Assembly (NCBI GenBank): GCA_027405735.1
Contig: JAPEHQ010000005.1
Span: 2,542,001-2,606,000 of the forward strand
Length of the DNA stretch: 64,000 bases
Direction of reading: 5' to 3'
DNA from: Mucor racemosus
Lineage: Eukaryota > Mucoromycota > Mucoromycetes > Mucorales > Mucoraceae
This document shows, in pieces, positions 34,952 through 46,569 of this stretch; position 1 is the first letter of the stretch; each line of letters starts with the position of its first letter. The position numbers were made by a program, and so were the translations under genes. A model generated the notes under the pieces. That model did not search any database and was not told the DNA's origin. It saw nothing but the letters and a program-made list of their open reading frames with translations.

Positions 34952-36100
34952 TTAACCTAACAAATCATCCAACCAGGCTTCATCATCAACCGCTGGTTCA
35001 TCATTTTTCACCATTGGTTTCTTTATTGATCCTGGTTTGGGTAACATTGTCTTTTTTGGCGCTTGAGGTCGAGTAGGAAAAGAAGCAACTTCTGCTGGAT
35101 TTTGTTGCTTCAAAGCTAATAGTTCATCTAAATCATCTACCTGCTGGTGTTGTTCAGGTTTTGGTTTATCTTTGGGTATCACACGATGATTTGAGCCATC
35201 ATTTCTTAAATATATACCATCTGCTTCTGAAATGATATTAGGTTTTGCTGATTGTTGTGCTTTGAGTAATACATATCCTTTAGCATTTTTTGAGAATGAT
35301 GGTACAATCGGTTTGTCCAATACAACAGGATGCTCATTCAACACATCGTTTACCTATTCCAACGAATTTTAGTTGTTGGGCGGAGGAAGTTGGATTATTT
35401 TCATTGTTTATATACCAAATCTAATTCGTCTTGTAATCCAAGTAATGATTCTGTATCGTATAGTTGAAGTGTATTTTCAAACATGTTGAAGTCTAATTGC
35501 AAAATATTGCGGTTCATCTGTAATGTAATAGTTAGTAATGTTACAACATATGCTTCGTGTGGTGGTCGTACCATGTCCTGTGAATTAGCTGATGAATCGA
35601 ATATTTTCTCTTCTTTGAATTTGAAAAAAGTAGAGCTTCCCTCCTCTATAATTTATATGAGAAATCACAAATACCAACATAAAATTGACTTGAATTACCT
35701 TTTTCCTCCAACATCGAGACAAGATCTGTGGTTTCACGATCAATACCTAATTCAGCATCTCTCTCCAAAGCATCTAGATGATAAACATAAATATACAAAC
35801 ATTTCACTTTATAACTACTGACTCACCTTGCTCAGTTTCCTCTTCATATCTACTCTGATTAGACTCAATCTTTCTCCTCGAGAATTTCGCTTGGCGTTTC
35901 TTTCGTTCTTCAATCTCTTCCTCTGTTTCAACAAAATCGCCGTTACGCCTACGAATAGCACCCATACCTAAACCTCTATCGCGTGCTTTTGCTGCTTTCT
36001 TTCGAGCATCAGCTATCTCAGCAGCCGAATTATCGCCTGCTTGCTTCTTTTTCTGTTGATATTTACGGGATTCCTTTGATTTGTGTTCGTCTGGTCTCAT
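34952..36100 (-). CDS. Aven-like protein (apoptosis/caspase-activation inhibitor family)
   Basis: Five exons: 35827-36100, 35699-35773, 35572-35645, 35416-35517, 34952-35353, 308 residues. A Lys/Arg/Glu-rich N-terminus leads to FSRRKIESNQSRYEEE, which parallels the YSKRKI-x-SNWDRY segment of animal Aven. Next come DLVSML..GSSTFFKFKEEK (Aven: FSxLL..xFxQFRFxEEKEWD), an acidic VDDLDELLALKQ and the C-terminal DDEAWLDDLLG (Aven: EELEDWLD). The order of the four blocks matches, so homology is likely although identity is low. Animal Aven binds Apaf-1/Bcl-xL and also acts in ATM signalling and G-quadruplex mRNA translation; the fungal role is unknown. All introns are GT-AG, 49-69 nt. Confidence 0.7.
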
Positions 36101-36320
36101 TATTATAATATAAAAGGTAGAAAAAGAAGTGCGTTGGATTGTATGTGAATGCTTTCAACAGCCTTCATCAGGTTTGTTCGATGTCCGATTTTGATGAAGA
36201 ACCAAGATACATGGAAAACATTAATGACAATATCAAACTATTACGATCAAATATTCATACAACTATTATCTTTTTTTTTATTTTAAGGTATATATATACA
36301 ATTTATAAACAGATGTTTTT

Positions 36321-36852
36321 CTATTCATTTTCCAAATCTAAATCTTCAATGACAGTGACAGTAGTTAATGTAGATTTTGTTTTGAATTCTTGGACTTTAG
36401 GTCCCTTCTTCTTCTCTTCCTTTTCTTCATTATCCTCTTCTTCAGATTCAAATTTATCAGAATCTTCAATATTTCCACCAAGACTTGTTCTCAACATGGC
36501 TGCCATTTCCTCTACATTTTTATCAGCTAAACGTTGACGTTGTTCTCTTGCTTCTTTACGATTACGAAGCTTTTCTTCCTTTGCTAATAAAGCATACTTT
36601 TCCCTGGTCTTATTCTTTCTTTCAACCTTGCGTTTATGAAACCCTGTTAAGAATTCACTATGAAATAGTCAATTAATCTATGCTGTCCAGGTGTAATAAA
36701 TTGAATGCAAATGTTTCTTACGTTCTACTAGCATCGTCAAAATCAACACTTTCGACGGTTTCTTTTCTAGCCTTTCTTTTCTTTGCATAGACTTTACTAC
36801 CAGCAGACAAAATCTCGGTATTCTTCATCTTTTTCTTCTGGTTGATCTTCAT
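36321..36852 (-). CDS. RRP17: Nucleolar pre-60S rRNA-processing protein RRP17/NOL12
   Basis: Two exons, 36722-36852 and 36321-36657, encode 155 residues. The family signature EFLTGFHKRKVERKNKTREK lies at the exon junction, followed by a long basic helix (EQRRQRLADKNVEEMAAML) and an acidic tail with poly-Glu/Lys. NOL12/Rrp17 proteins are RNA-binding 5'-3' exonuclease-associated factors in 60S maturation. Its ATG is 186 bp from the divergent CCDC25 ATG. Confidence 0.85.
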
Positions 36853-37038
36853 TTTCGTTAATTAATTCGTTTAATAAAGACACAATTGCAAAAGAAATTC
36901 TCCAGCATGCCGTAGATCAATTGTAGCATGATATGAAAGAAGGTCACTGGGCAAGCCACTATAACCAGCATTCAAGTTACTGTAAATTAGATTTCAGGTT
37001 TTGGCCCTTATATTAGATAACTCTAGCAATCATTAGAA
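36853..37038. promoter_or_regulatory. Compact bidirectional promoter between RRP17 and CCDC25
   Basis: Only 186 bp separate the two divergent start codons, so both promoters must share this stretch. No TATA box was convincing on either side. Confidence 0.5.
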
Positions 37039-37920
37039 ATGGTTTTGTATTATACTAGCAACAGTAAATATCAAAACAATCTTGAATTTTTGTTGAAAAA
37101 TGATTTAGCATTACTAAAAAAATATGGATAATTGATCTAGTCGTTGATCCTCCTGTTACCATATATATGGGAAAGGACAAGTTTGAAAGTAAAATACTCG
37201 ATAATGTTGAAATTCAATCACCTGTTTTTCTAATCTGATTGATATAGATGATGATTTGATTAAATATGGCTTTTTAGAAGATATTTGGTATGATATGCAA
37301 TGTGAATTTAACATGATTAATGCTAAATTGTTTGTTTAGGGTAATCAACTACAAAAAGCTATATGTATCTCCTCGTTTTTAACCAATTCCAGTAGTTCCA
37401 CGTTGATAAACTTTCCAGTGCTCATGTTTACGTTCGCTTACAACCTGGTCAAACATGGCTCGATATACCTGAAGCTGTTGTCCATGATTGCGCTCAATTA
37501 GTTAAAGCCAACAGTATTGAAGGTAACAAAAAGAATGGTATTACCGTCATTTACACTCCTTGGGACAATCTTAAAAAGACACCTGGTATGGAAACTGGCC
37601 AGGTTACTTTTCACAACAACAAGAAAGTGAAGCGGGTTTTTGTGGAAAAGCGTCTCAATGAAGTTGTTAACAGACTTAATAAGACTAAAGTAGAACGCTT
37701 CCCTGATTTGTTGCAGGAAAAAGTTCAAAGAGAAAAAATTGATAGATTAAAGGCTCGTGAAGGTGAATTTGCTGAAAAGGAAAAGGCTCGTATTTTAGCA
37801 GAAGAAAAGAGAAGAGCTGAAAAAGAGATCAACGATATGTTTGATCCCTCTCAAATGAAGAGTAATTATAGAGATACTGAAGTAGATGATATTAATGCAG
37901 CTGAGGAGGATTTCATGTAA
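37039..37920 (+). CDS. CCDC25: CCDC25/JLP2 protein (NFACT-R domain), with an apparent 1-nt exon
   Basis: Reads as exons 37039-37063, 37141-37188, 37248-37287, 37340 alone, and 37396-37920, 212 residues (human CCDC25 has 208). Landmarks in order are [82 protein letters not shown] and the C-terminal DFM. The conserved Trp-Phe junction can only be formed with GT-AG introns if G37340 is a one-base exon between a 52-nt intron (37288-37339) and a 55-nt intron (37341-37395). NFACT-R domains occur in ribosome quality-control proteins; animal CCDC25 also senses extracellular DNA. The gene is divergent from RRP17 and convergent with PPA2. Confidence 0.88.
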
Positions 37921-38130
37921 AAAGTAAAATATTGCTTTTTTAGTGTAATGATCCATCGGGTTCAAGCAAACTGTAAAAACGAAAAAGTATACAATAAAGA
38001 GTAATATCTGATGGTCATTTTGTATTAGCATATATCATAGTAAATCATGCCGTACTGAGCCTTCATAATTCTTTAAAAAATTGGAGTTTGGTTTGGCCGC
38101 CACGGCAAACGGAATATTTCTCTATTTTTA

Positions 38131-39472
38131 TTACACAAAATACCATTTGGGGTCATATTCTTTGACATTCTCTTCTTTCACAGTATGAGCAGTATCCTAA
38201 ATATAATAGAATGATGAGATATAAAGTGTATAGACATTTTGTTCTGACATATTTACCTCCTTAATCAATGTAACTTGGTTATCCTCTAATCTATATGGTG
38301 ATTCCTCAACTGTGGTATTATGTCTAAATAAAAAATTAGCCATTTTATAATTACACAAATATATACCCTGATTACTTACACATCTAATTTGTAAGTGTCA
38401 GTTGTACAAGGTACTTTTCCTTCAATTAGTTTCTTCCAAGCTTCATGAGTTTCTTCCACAATCGAATGCGCATAAGCCTGTTGACAAAGAAATATAAATA
38501 TCTTTGTGCCTTATATTCAAATTTTGCATTACCTTGTCTTTGCAGTCTCCATTGAATGCAAAAGTATTCTCTGGTTTACCATCAGGAACTTTATAAATTC
38601 TGAAAAATGTTCTTGTAGCGTCAATTAATCCAGGGAAATAGCGATCTACATCCTTCACATCTATACCAGCAAGAAATTTCATTAGTATCGAGGCTTTTTC
38701 TCTTGAAACACTTTCTTACCGTTTACTTTGGATGACATTGGATCATTCACATCAATAGCAAGAACTTTCCAATCAGTTTCCCCTTCATCCAGCATGGCCA
38801 TGACACCTAAAACTTTAACTTGCTTGATTTCTCCTTGTTTTCCAATAGCTTCACCGATCTCAATTACATCAATTGGATCATTATCACCCTTTGCATTTGT
38901 CTCGGCATGAATATATGTAGGATCTTCCCAGGTCTAATCACAGTAACAAAATAAATACAAAATTTATCAATCCTGACAGTAATATTACGCATTACCTGAG
39001 GCAAAGCACCATAATTCCAAATATATCCTTTAAAAGGGAAGCAATTTCTTACAAATCTTGGCTTTCCTTTCTTGATATCTTGCTTCAATGGGTTATATTT
39101 TTCTCCAGTAGCAATCTATGTGAAAAAAAATCAAGTAATGAATATCGTTTTCGCATATAATGATGGTCATATTTCCGTACCTCCACTTTAGCGTTTGTCC
39201 AGCGAGGGATTTCTACCACCATATTCACAACGCTTTTATCTTTATTTCCTTCGGCGTAAAGTGGAATATCATGGAAAGGAGAAATGACTTTACCATCCTT
39301 TTCTATAAAAAGATCAAATTGAGTATGTTTGTTTGAAATGAGGTTGATATCAATTACCCAAATAAACACGGTGAGTTGCTGTAAATGGTTGACCAACATT
39401 AACTGTTCGGTATGTTGAAGAAAAACGTACAAAAGCTGTACTTAGAAGCTTTCTGCCTGTCGATATATTCAT
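38131..39472 (-). CDS. PPA2: Mitochondrial inorganic pyrophosphatase
   Basis: Eight exons: 39358-39472, 39181-39302, 38996-39115, 38720-38933, 38533-38660, 38380-38477, 38257-38323, 38131-38196, 309 residues (yeast PPA2 has 310). The N-terminus [20 protein letters not shown] is a typical mitochondrial presequence. Family I motifs follow: [44 protein letters not shown], the metal-binding [12 protein letters not shown] signature, [15 protein letters not shown] and CKDKAYAHSIV. It hydrolyses pyrophosphate to phosphate inside mitochondria, pulling biosynthetic reactions forward. All introns are GT-AG, 52-65 nt. Confidence 0.95.
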
Positions 39473-40195
39473 ACTTTCCGAAAAGAGATATAACCAGGAA
39501 ATGAAAGGTCTTCCAGGGGATAAAAGAGAAATGCTTTAGCCAATAAAATCGGATACACATGAGCTCCGAGTAAGGTCCAAATCACAGCAATAAAATCAGG
39601 GCCATCATCTTTTTCTTGTTGAGTCGTTTAAGAACAGCCCTGAAAACAACTTTTGTTTGCAAATTTGTATACTATCATGCATTATAATCGGATTTTATGC
39701 TTTTTGTGTATAATTGGATGATAATGTTATAATTCTTTTAATATGGAATCAATTAGTCTGCAACCTCTAGTTTAAATACTCAAATCATTATTCGCTATAT
39801 AAAAACAACCCGAGAATCGATTGATATATGTACTTGCATTTTTTATTTTTAAGAATTCAAGGTGGTAGGATACCTTTGAACGACAACCAAATCCTTAATA
39901 ATATACGCAGATTTTATATATTGTATATGTATTCCGGCAAATACGAAAAATTATGATTATGTTTTTTATAATACCGTAGCAGTTAAAAGTTGCTAAACTA
40001 TTTATCTCAATTGAATTTGTTAAATGTGATATCTGGATACAGCACTAATATTGACTACCTAATAAAACAGCTCATTTGGCAAAAAAAAAAAAAAAAAGTT
40101 TACAATTTTCCAGTGATTTTCCCGGTGATTTTTACATACAGTTGTATGAGTCAATATTTAATATCTGATATATTTTGAAAAAATAGATTTATATA

Positions 40196-40414
40196 CAGTA
40201 AACACATTGCACCACACTTTGATTACGTATAAAGAGGATGTTTACTTATTAATTTCAGTAGTTTCCATTGCCATATATGCTGATTTTGGCTGATTTAACG
40301 CTATTTCTAATTTAAGATGGTCTGCGAATCAACAAACACTACTTGAAACAAATGGGTGCTTGATCCCTACGATTTAACCAAAAAATAAAGTGAATACCAA
40401 AAATACAGACCTGA
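40196..40414 (-). repeat. R6 gene-fragment copy (inverted relative to 33903-34150)
   Basis: The reverse complement matches 33.90-34.15 kb with few differences (for example ctgatttaacgctatttct). It carries the same in-frame stop after SSSVC, so the damage predates duplication. Confidence 0.75.
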
Positions 40415-42365
40415 AGTGCATTGGCCTAACATTGACTAAATTTGACCTAAAATTGATTATAAAAAATTAAGCACTTTAATTTAAAAGATGTATCCAATTT
40501 TAACCTACTCTACATTTTTTGTTTCAGTGAAAAATATTGATTTTTCATTGAAATAATCAAAATAATAGCTTATATTACAGCTTAAAGATATGGTAACTGA
40601 GTTCTAATGTTGATTTTGTTGCAAACCAGACCTTTCGGCCCTTAAAATATTATCCCCAACATGAATTCATTTTCTCTTCAATCCTTAAATCAGTAAAACA
40701 ATAACAATCCTTTTTCTATAAATATGCCACCAAAATATGATATTAAATAAAAATTAGCTCTTTTCTTATTTAAAATCTCAATCCCTTATACATTAGTATA
40801 TTTTTACTTGTTTATAATCTAAATCTTAAGCCTGGAATACATTCTATATAATAGATAACTATCCTCTTAAGTACATTATTGAATACATCCTTGTTAAGTC
40901 GTTAGGAAACCGTCAATATTGTTATTACAAATCTTAAGCCTGGAATACATTCTGTTACTAATAGACAGGAAACTATCCTCTTAAGTACATTATTGAATAC
41001 ATCCTTGTTAAATCGTTAGGAAACCATCGATATTGTTATTACAAATCTTAAGCCTGGAATACATTCTGTTACTAATAGACAGGAAACTATCCTCTTAAGT
41101 ACATTAATTGAATACATCCTTTTAAATTAAGAAAGGAAACCATCATTTTTGTATCTTTTATTATTTACTCTTGACAATTATTACTCTTAAATACATTACA
41201 CATATCATTTTATAACGATCAGTAACACATTATCTGATCTATCCACTTTATTTCTACTATTATTTTAAATCCCGAAACCCATTTCTCAACAATTTATAAA
41301 ATCGACCAGAAAATCATTCAAAAAACAAAATCGTTTGATAGCTCATGAACTGCAAAGTAAGACAGCCTAGTGTATTAAATGGTTTTTGTACAGTTTCAAA
41401 TTCTGCATTTAATTCAAAAAAATTAAATAAACGTTTTACATTAAATTTGGCGCAAAATGCGATTGCAATTTTGGACGTTTTTTGAAGATACGCATCACTT
41501 TTTATAAGCATATTTTAAGTATAATTAGCTGCTATAATGTACAAAAAAAGTATCTATCGATCGAGCTATTAAACATTTTTCTAGCTGCATTTTTCGTAGA
41601 GAAAACAAAATTTTTGTGCAAATTTTTTTCAGATTCAGAATTTGGGATGAGGGTATATAAGGGAAAAATGGAAGCTAGAAACGAAGATATATCATTGTAC
41701 ACATTTTTGAGGATATCTCCACGAAAAATCAATATTTTAAGAAAACCTAAATTGGGTCCAAGAGAGCTCAACGAGGTTAATAAAATAAATGTAAAAAAAT
41801 GCTGCTCAATTTAACAAATATTTTGAAATCTACTACAAAAAAGTCAAGAAAACGAAAAAAATAAAAGTGCTCAGAATTTTTTTATACTCAAATATATTAT
41901 AGAGCACTTTAAAACAAGTAAATTTCATTATTAAAAAGTGTTAGTATAGCTTATTTTTTTCTGGAGATATGAAGCCTCAAAATTTTCAATCCATTAGCAG
42001 TAAAATACGCGTAAAAAATCTGAAACATTAACGCCGAAAAATTAATACCAATTGTAAAAAGTAGGATATTTCCAGATACTTGTTTTTGGATTAAAACTGA
42101 ACATCTCAGGTACATTGGCATATAATTTTTTCTTGGTGTTATTTAGCGAAAAAAAAAAGTATAGCAGCGATGAAAAATGAACCCCAGTTTTCAAGGAAAA
42201 AGCAGTGAATTTTATCTGTTTTCGAGTCTTTCGTGAGATATAAAATGAATTCAGGAATAGCTAGCGTAATGCGACCAATCCATATATATTTATTAGTGTC
42301 TAAAGTATATCTTAAAAACGTTTTGTGTTGGATTAGTTAAAGATTAGAGCGCACGCTCTGATTTG
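40415..42365 (-). repeat. RF1 repeat copy D, split by a solo LTR
   Basis: Reverse complement matches copy C almost exactly, including an identical 110-codon ORF translation (41482-41814 plus strand). It lacks the 1.2 kb that separates RF1 and R6 at 32.67-33.90 kb. The LTR at 40617-41291 is the main interruption. Confidence 0.85.
40617..41291. mobile_element. Solo LTR (675 bp) with TSD ATTT and internal ~110-bp tandem repeats
   Basis: Starts TGTTGCAAACCAGACC and ends CCATTTCTCAACA (TGTTG/CAACA inverted ends). ATTT lies at 40613-40616 and 41292-41295. The inverted RF1 copy C holds the uninterrupted sequence (AAAT at 32436-32439). Inside, three imperfect units each starting aatcttaagcctggaataca begin at 40822, 40930 and 41044. 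No ORF of note. Confidence 0.85.
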
Positions 42366-43448
42366 AAGATTTAAAAATATGGAAGAATTTTTTTGCAAAT
42401 TCAAATTTTTCTCGCGTAGGTACCTGCAAATAATATTATACATTATCATATACCGTATAACGTATAATGTGTTGCTTTGTCTTTAAATAAATCGTTATTA
42501 TTAATCGTCCTATTTCCACTTCAAATTTGCTAATGTTTTTATGATGTTTGACATTTTAGAGATTGGTACAATATCATGAATCCATTTTTTTTAAGCGGGT
42601 ATCTTTTGTAGTTTGTCCGTTTTGAAGAAGTTTGATTGAAATTTGCAGTAAGACATAGATTTTAGAAGGATTTCGAATTTACTCACCCAGAAATAGTGTT
42701 ATATATGACATAAAGTGAACATAGAGCCGATTAAGACTCGACTCAGTCAACGTTATTAGTTATCACCTTGATTTTGTGCATAATTTAAAATGTGCAGAGG
42801 AATAAAAGAAAATCGACTTGTTTTGTTGAGACTTGAGTATAAAGCATATTAGGGAATCATTAAATATGCCCATTTTATTATCAAACAAGTGCCGCAACTT
42901 GCTTTCATTCTGATGTTTTGCAGTGAGAATCCTCTTATTCTGATTTTGAAGACTTTATTGTAGCTCATTGTTCATTTTTGATCGGTTGAGGACTACAATA
43001 ACACTGAATAGAATTTTAGGTGTACTTTTATATTTTATTATATATAATTATCTTTACAAAATGTATTGTTTTCGTATTTGAAAGGCTTTTATGCAAATCT
43101 AATCGCCAAACATTTTAATTCTAGGCTTTCTTGTTGCACTCTCAATACATTCCTTCTGTGTGAATTTTCCAAATTCTTGTACCTCCAAGTGTTCAAAATT
43201 AAAAACTAAAAATATGATTTACATTCGTCATATGGCATGTCTGTTCTTGACTTTAAAAGCAACTCCTTGACATGATGGAAACGAGAAGGGCGTATATTCC
43301 GTTAATCATGTGTAAGCCTGTCTTTTCATTGTATTCACAAGGTACAAATCAATATGATTATTTAATGTCTCCTTAAAATTTGTTTGTTTTCAATTGCTCC
43401 CTTTTCTCTCTCCCTCTTTCTCAAAACAATAATAATAACAACAGCAAA

Positions 43449-43778
43449 ATGTCCTCTTATATGGCCCATTCTGATTTACCTCAACCAGCTATCTTCAAGT
43501 ATATGAAGCCCCGTCATGATGAGCTTGCTAGCACCCTTCAATCCTTTCTTGATCTCTATGCTGCCAATGCAAGTAAATTGACAATTGATTATGATAATGT
43601 AGGTAGAGGGTTAGTGTGTGCCTTTGCAAATAAATCTTCCAAGATTGAAGGCGTTATGCTTTATGCAATGAAACAAGACATTCAAAATTATTTGGAGAAA
43701 CAAGGCTTCGAATGCACTTCTTCCCCTGGTTCTGAACTAATTCAATGTGTTAAGAGCAAGACATTGGCAAAGTTGTAA
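43449..43778 (+). CDS. Small orphan protein (109 residues)
   Basis: Intronless. The chosen ATG at 43449 follows a C/T-rich leader and an A-rich context (agcaaaATG). Composition is mixed and soluble: HDELASTLQSFLDLYAANAS reads as an amphipathic helix, then TIDYDNVGRGLVCAFANKSS and a C-terminal LIQCVKSKTLAKL. An upstream in-frame ATG at 43380 would add 23 residues across the pyrimidine tract and is less likely. No family recognised. It converges on ATG16 with 50 bp between stop codons. Confidence 0.6.
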   Translation: MSSYMAHSDLPQPAIFKYMKPRHDELASTLQSFLDLYAANASKLTIDYDNVGRGLVCAFANKSSKIEGVMLYAMKQDIQNYLEKQGFECTSSPGSELIQCVKSKTLAKL

Positions 43779-43828
43779 TAGACCTTTTTTTAATATATGA
43801 CAGCAATAAAATAAATCGTTTATTTAAG

Positions 43829-46231
43829 CTATTTACTATTGTTTTTTAATTCTGTTGATGTATCCCACATACAAACAGTTTTGTTCTTTTCAGCAGTATA
43901 CAGAAAGTCTCCATTGGGATTCCAGGAGACACCACAAATAACAGAGCTACAGAATAAAAGCGTTAGCTTATATAATATTCGCATAATTTCAATTGATTTA
44001 CCTATGCTCTGCAATTGCTCTCTCTGGTTTACCAGTTTTAGCATTCCAAATATGCAATGAACCATCTAAATTAAAAAATTAGAGACATGAATAATTATAA
44101 TTAGGATTAATTCTTTATCACCTGCTGAACCAGCTGCCACATATTTCCCATCAGGACTACAAAAACAACATATTAAGCTATCATATTTTTAGGCAGTAGA
44201 ATAATGAATAGATTACCTGAACGTTGATCGAGACCAATTTAGGCCATTGCGGTAAGTCTCAGCTCTAAAACAGAGTATTAAGCCGATATTAACTTTAAAA
44301 TAATTGTATTACTTACTGAAATGATCGCACGATATCATACATTCGCACGTCTATGGTTTTAAGAGTGTTATCCCTCGAATTAGTGAGTAATGTTGTCCCA
44401 TCTATTGTGTCCAAACATTAGTACATCTAAGGCATATCATATATACTCAATTTACCTGGAGACATGCTCACAGATGTAATTTGTCCACTGTGAATTCCTG
44501 TCAACTCTTTGATCCCTACACCTGTTCTAGCATCCCATAACCTGATATTATTATCCAAATGTCCACTAATAACTGTTTGACCATCAGGATCCATCAAGCA
44601 TACATCGTTACAACTAGAAAATGTAAATATTGTGCGAATATCTAAAAGACTAAAATATGAGCACATGGATAAAACTTGTTGTTATCAACTTACTGTATCC
44701 TTTCTGTAGATCCCAAACTTTGAGGGTACGATCATGACTTCCGGATATCTGCAAAAAGCCATTAGTAAATCATTCTTATCAGCAAGGTAGTGCTATCAAT
44801 TACCACTCTATTTGAGTCTACTGTAAATTTGGCTGCATAAACTTTACCAATATGACCAGTTAAAGTGTGCTTTGGAATAGAAGATCAGTAATTTAATATC
44901 TAGTAATCACAATAAACAGTCTTACCTTGAGTCTATGTGTAGCTAAACTCCAAATTCTAGTTGCATTATCTGTACAAGAGCCTAGAACAAGTTCGTCTGT
45001 GGAATTAAATGATACAGATGTGATGGTTTGTAAGGCTCCACTCAGTGAATGTGTAATATTTCCAGTTTTCGCATCAAACAATTTAATCTTTTTATCTGCA
45101 CCACCTGTAGCAAACATTGTTCCAGTAGATGAAGCTGATATACAATGTATTTCTGCATCATGCACATTCTAATGAAATGCTTAGATAAACTCCTCATTTG
45201 ATGCTATACATACTTACAATTCGTTTATTCGCTTTTTTTGGTAATACTATATTGGAAAATTGTATCGATTTTGTCACATCTATCGAAGAAGAAACATCTC
45301 GTTTTCTGGATTGTTTGAGTTTTTGTCTATCAGCATCAACTCTCGCTTGTTCCAAAGCGCTATAATATATTGATTAGCAATAGTGACATTTATAAAATTT
45401 ATTAGTTTACGTTTCGTAGAATTGAGTTGCCTCATTCATTTTTTCAGCTTCTTCATTCATCTTGCTCATCCATCGTTGAAGCAACTGCTCGTTTTCTTTT
45501 CTTAATGTTTTGATTTTATCATCTGTAGTAACCATTTCAAGTTGTAATGCTGCTAATTCATCTTGAAGAATCTAAGGGTTTGGATGTTAGTAAATCTATG
45601 AATGACAATTATTCATTGTACCCATGTACCTGAATTGTAACATCTTTTTCTCGTAGCTGTTGCACTTGTAAATCGCATTTTGTCGTAAGTTTTTTAACTG
45701 AGTCTGATAATTGCTTGATTCTACATGAAAAACATCTTTAATGCTGAACTATGTAAATGAACATCTTTATTTGTTCCTACTCTTCAGTTTGTTTTACATC
45801 CTTTTCTTCCCTTATTCTCAACTGTTCATTCAAATTGACAAGTCGCTGAGCATTTTCACTTTGTGTTTTATACATATCTGCACGTTCTTCATTCAATTCC
45901 CGTATTCTGCGGTCGAGTTCAGCAACTCTTTGTGTTGAACTATATATCCTAAACTCTTAGCAATTTATATATCCTCCGAGAATATGAGAAATTACCCAGC
46001 ATTTTCTGTATTGGAACCATCGTTTCTTGCTGCTTCAATGGCTTTATTCTTTTTCTCGAGCTCTATAGTTTGTTGTAAAAGCCTATTATCTGGTTATATT
46101 ATGTTGAGTAAAAAAAAAAAAGAGCTTTAGATCAAAATGATAGCATTACTTGTAACAATAATATCATGGAAATTATTTGCAACTTTATCACGAGCCTGCA
46201 ATCTCTCTAAAAGTGTTTCTCTAAAAGTCAT
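43829..46231 (-). CDS. ATG16: Autophagy protein ATG16 with C-terminal WD40 propeller
   Basis: Fifteen exons, in order 46150-46231, 45996-46089, 45781-45948, 45630-45720, 45411-45571, 45218-45359, 44926-45168, 44804-44869, 44694-44748, 44456-44641, 44317-44401, 44217-44264, 44122-44156, 44002-44065, 43829-43946; 545 residues. The N-terminus TFRETLLERLQARDKVANNF is the ATG5-binding helix of the ATG16 family, followed by about 200 residues of coiled coil (for example ELDRRIRELNEERADMYKTQ). The second half is a seven-blade WD40 domain beginning NVHDAEIHCISASSTGTMFA, with repeats ending IWSL, VWDL, LWDA, HIWNA and MWDT. ATG16 recruits ATG12-ATG5 to make the E3-like complex for Atg8 lipidation. All introns are GT-AG and about 45-60 nt. 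Confidence 0.93.
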
Positions 46232-46569
46232 ATTAAAGAAGAAAAACTATACACTCCACTTGCTTGCTGTATTTGGCTTAAATTTCAATCGCTTGAGCGG
46301 TGCTCTAATGCAACGCATATGATCATCATCATGCGTAAATCGCTCTCTCGTCTCTACTGTTCGATAGAAAGCAATCCCTGGGTATTTATTCGAATAAAGC
46401 ATCACTGTGTAGTAATTTATGCATTTTCTGTTTGCTCAAACAGCGTAAAATGTTACATATCTTATTATTTGATCGATGGTTCCTGCAAACTTTACCAATC
46501 AAATACCAAAACAAAACATATTATTATGTGGATTATCTACTGTTCAAGCTTTTGATGATTAGATTTATT

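Larger units (their letters stand above)
39473..43448. other. Repeat region between PPA2 and the orphan small-protein gene
   Basis: Contains the R6 fragment copy, RF1 copy D and a solo LTR, annotated separately. 39480-40190 and 42370-43370 show only AT-rich sequence with a poly-A tract at 40081-40098. A pyrimidine-rich tract just before 43440 probably belongs to the promoter or leader of the downstream gene. Confidence 0.55.

Noticed and set aside
36139..36537. Plus-strand ORF at the RRP17/Aven boundary
   Set aside because: It overlaps the coding exon of RRP17 on the other strand and its C-terminal Ser-rich text mirrors the acidic tail codons of RRP17.
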